Part shown: one piece after another, positions 22,140 to 22,316 of the stretch
How positions within the stretch are numbered: the stretch's first letter is position 1
Layout: every line of letters begins with the position of its first letter
NCBI GenBank assembly: GCA_944331945.1
Contig: CALVJC010000116.1
Location: 1 to 22,316, forward strand
Length of the DNA: 22,316 nucleotides
Source: an uncultured Bacilli bacterium
Lineage (GTDB): Bacteria > Bacillota_I > Bacilli_A > RF39 > UBA660
Direction: 5' to 3'
The notes under the pieces: generated by a model
What the model was told of the DNA's origin: nothing
The model's input: the letters and a program-made list of their open reading frames with translations, nothing else
The model's database searches: none
Translations under genes and position numbers: made by a program

Positions 22140-22316
22140 TTATTTTGTGATAGTTGTACTTTGTTCTACAGTTGCGCTTGGAGTAAAGGAAATTTCTCCC
22201 GTTTCTTTATTAAAGACGATATTTCCATCTTCTCCATTCGCCATCGCTTCTACTGCTTGTTCTGCAGCTTTTTCAATATCTGTAGCATTAGATACTTGTT
22301 CGGTTGGTACTTCTTC
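22140..22316 (-). CDS. C-terminal fragment of an unknown protein (cut by window edge)
   Basis: The reading frame is open from the right edge to TAA at 22140-22142, giving 58 C-terminal residues. It is acidic and Thr/Glu/Ala-rich (for example ATDIEKAAEQAVEAMANGEDG and a tail ending SATVEQSTTITK). A proper terminator follows, so it is a real gene. The fragment is too short and low in complexity to name; it might be a tail of a secreted or surface protein. Confidence 0.6.
   Translation of the reverse strand, partial: EEVPTEQVSNATDIEKAAEQAVEAMANGEDGNIVFNKETGEISFTPSATVEQSTTITK

Overview
The window reads as a chromosomal stretch of a low-GC, endospore-forming Firmicute (Bacilli/Erysipelotrichia-like). 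Evidence for this is the AT-rich sequence, strong AGGAGG-type ribosome binding sites, sigma-A-type promoters, a T-box leader on a hisS-aspS operon, a Bacillus-type DnaE, a Cys-less L28 and CotJ spore-coat genes. TGA is used as a stop codon (for example in lspA), so this is not a Mycoplasma-code genome. Species cannot be assigned from the sequence alone.

Layout. Positions 140-5627 (minus strand) form a tightly packed housekeeping operon, dnaE-lspA-rluD-rhomboid protease, with overlapping or nearly overlapping genes. Positions 5764-9506 (minus) hold a two-gene ABC system: a MacB/LolD-type ATPase and a large FtsX-type permease with a long coiled-coil extracellular insert. Positions 9696-9890 (plus) encode ribosomal protein L28, which shares a two-way terminator with trmL (tRNA wobble methyltransferase). 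A membrane-anchored thioredoxin-fold protein and an M29 aminopeptidase follow on the minus strand.

Positions 12211-13490 look accessory. They hold a 76-residue Pro/Gly/Met-rich protein and a DUF3800 protein on the plus strand. Facing the DUF3800 gene is an unannotated, promoter- and terminator-equipped candidate structured RNA on the minus strand, whose promoter sits in an 11-bp inverted repeat. This RNA/DUF3800 pair is the most interesting part of the window.

Positions 13548-15296 carry a spore-coat pair, a CotJA-CotJB fusion and CotJC, preceded by a membrane-anchored M23 (LytM) endopeptidase. Positions 15382-18730 are the T-box-controlled hisS-aspS operon; its HisRS has a Cys/His-rich tail. 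Positions 18755-22316 hold three poorly characterised genes (a HELGH putative metallopeptidase, a 645-residue helical protein and the C-terminus of an unknown protein cut by the window edge) and a second candidate small RNA near 19936-20050.

Most genes are core functions: replication, lipoprotein processing, RNA modification, tRNA charging and envelope work. The accessory signals are the DUF3800/RNA locus, the CotJ fusion and the second small RNA.
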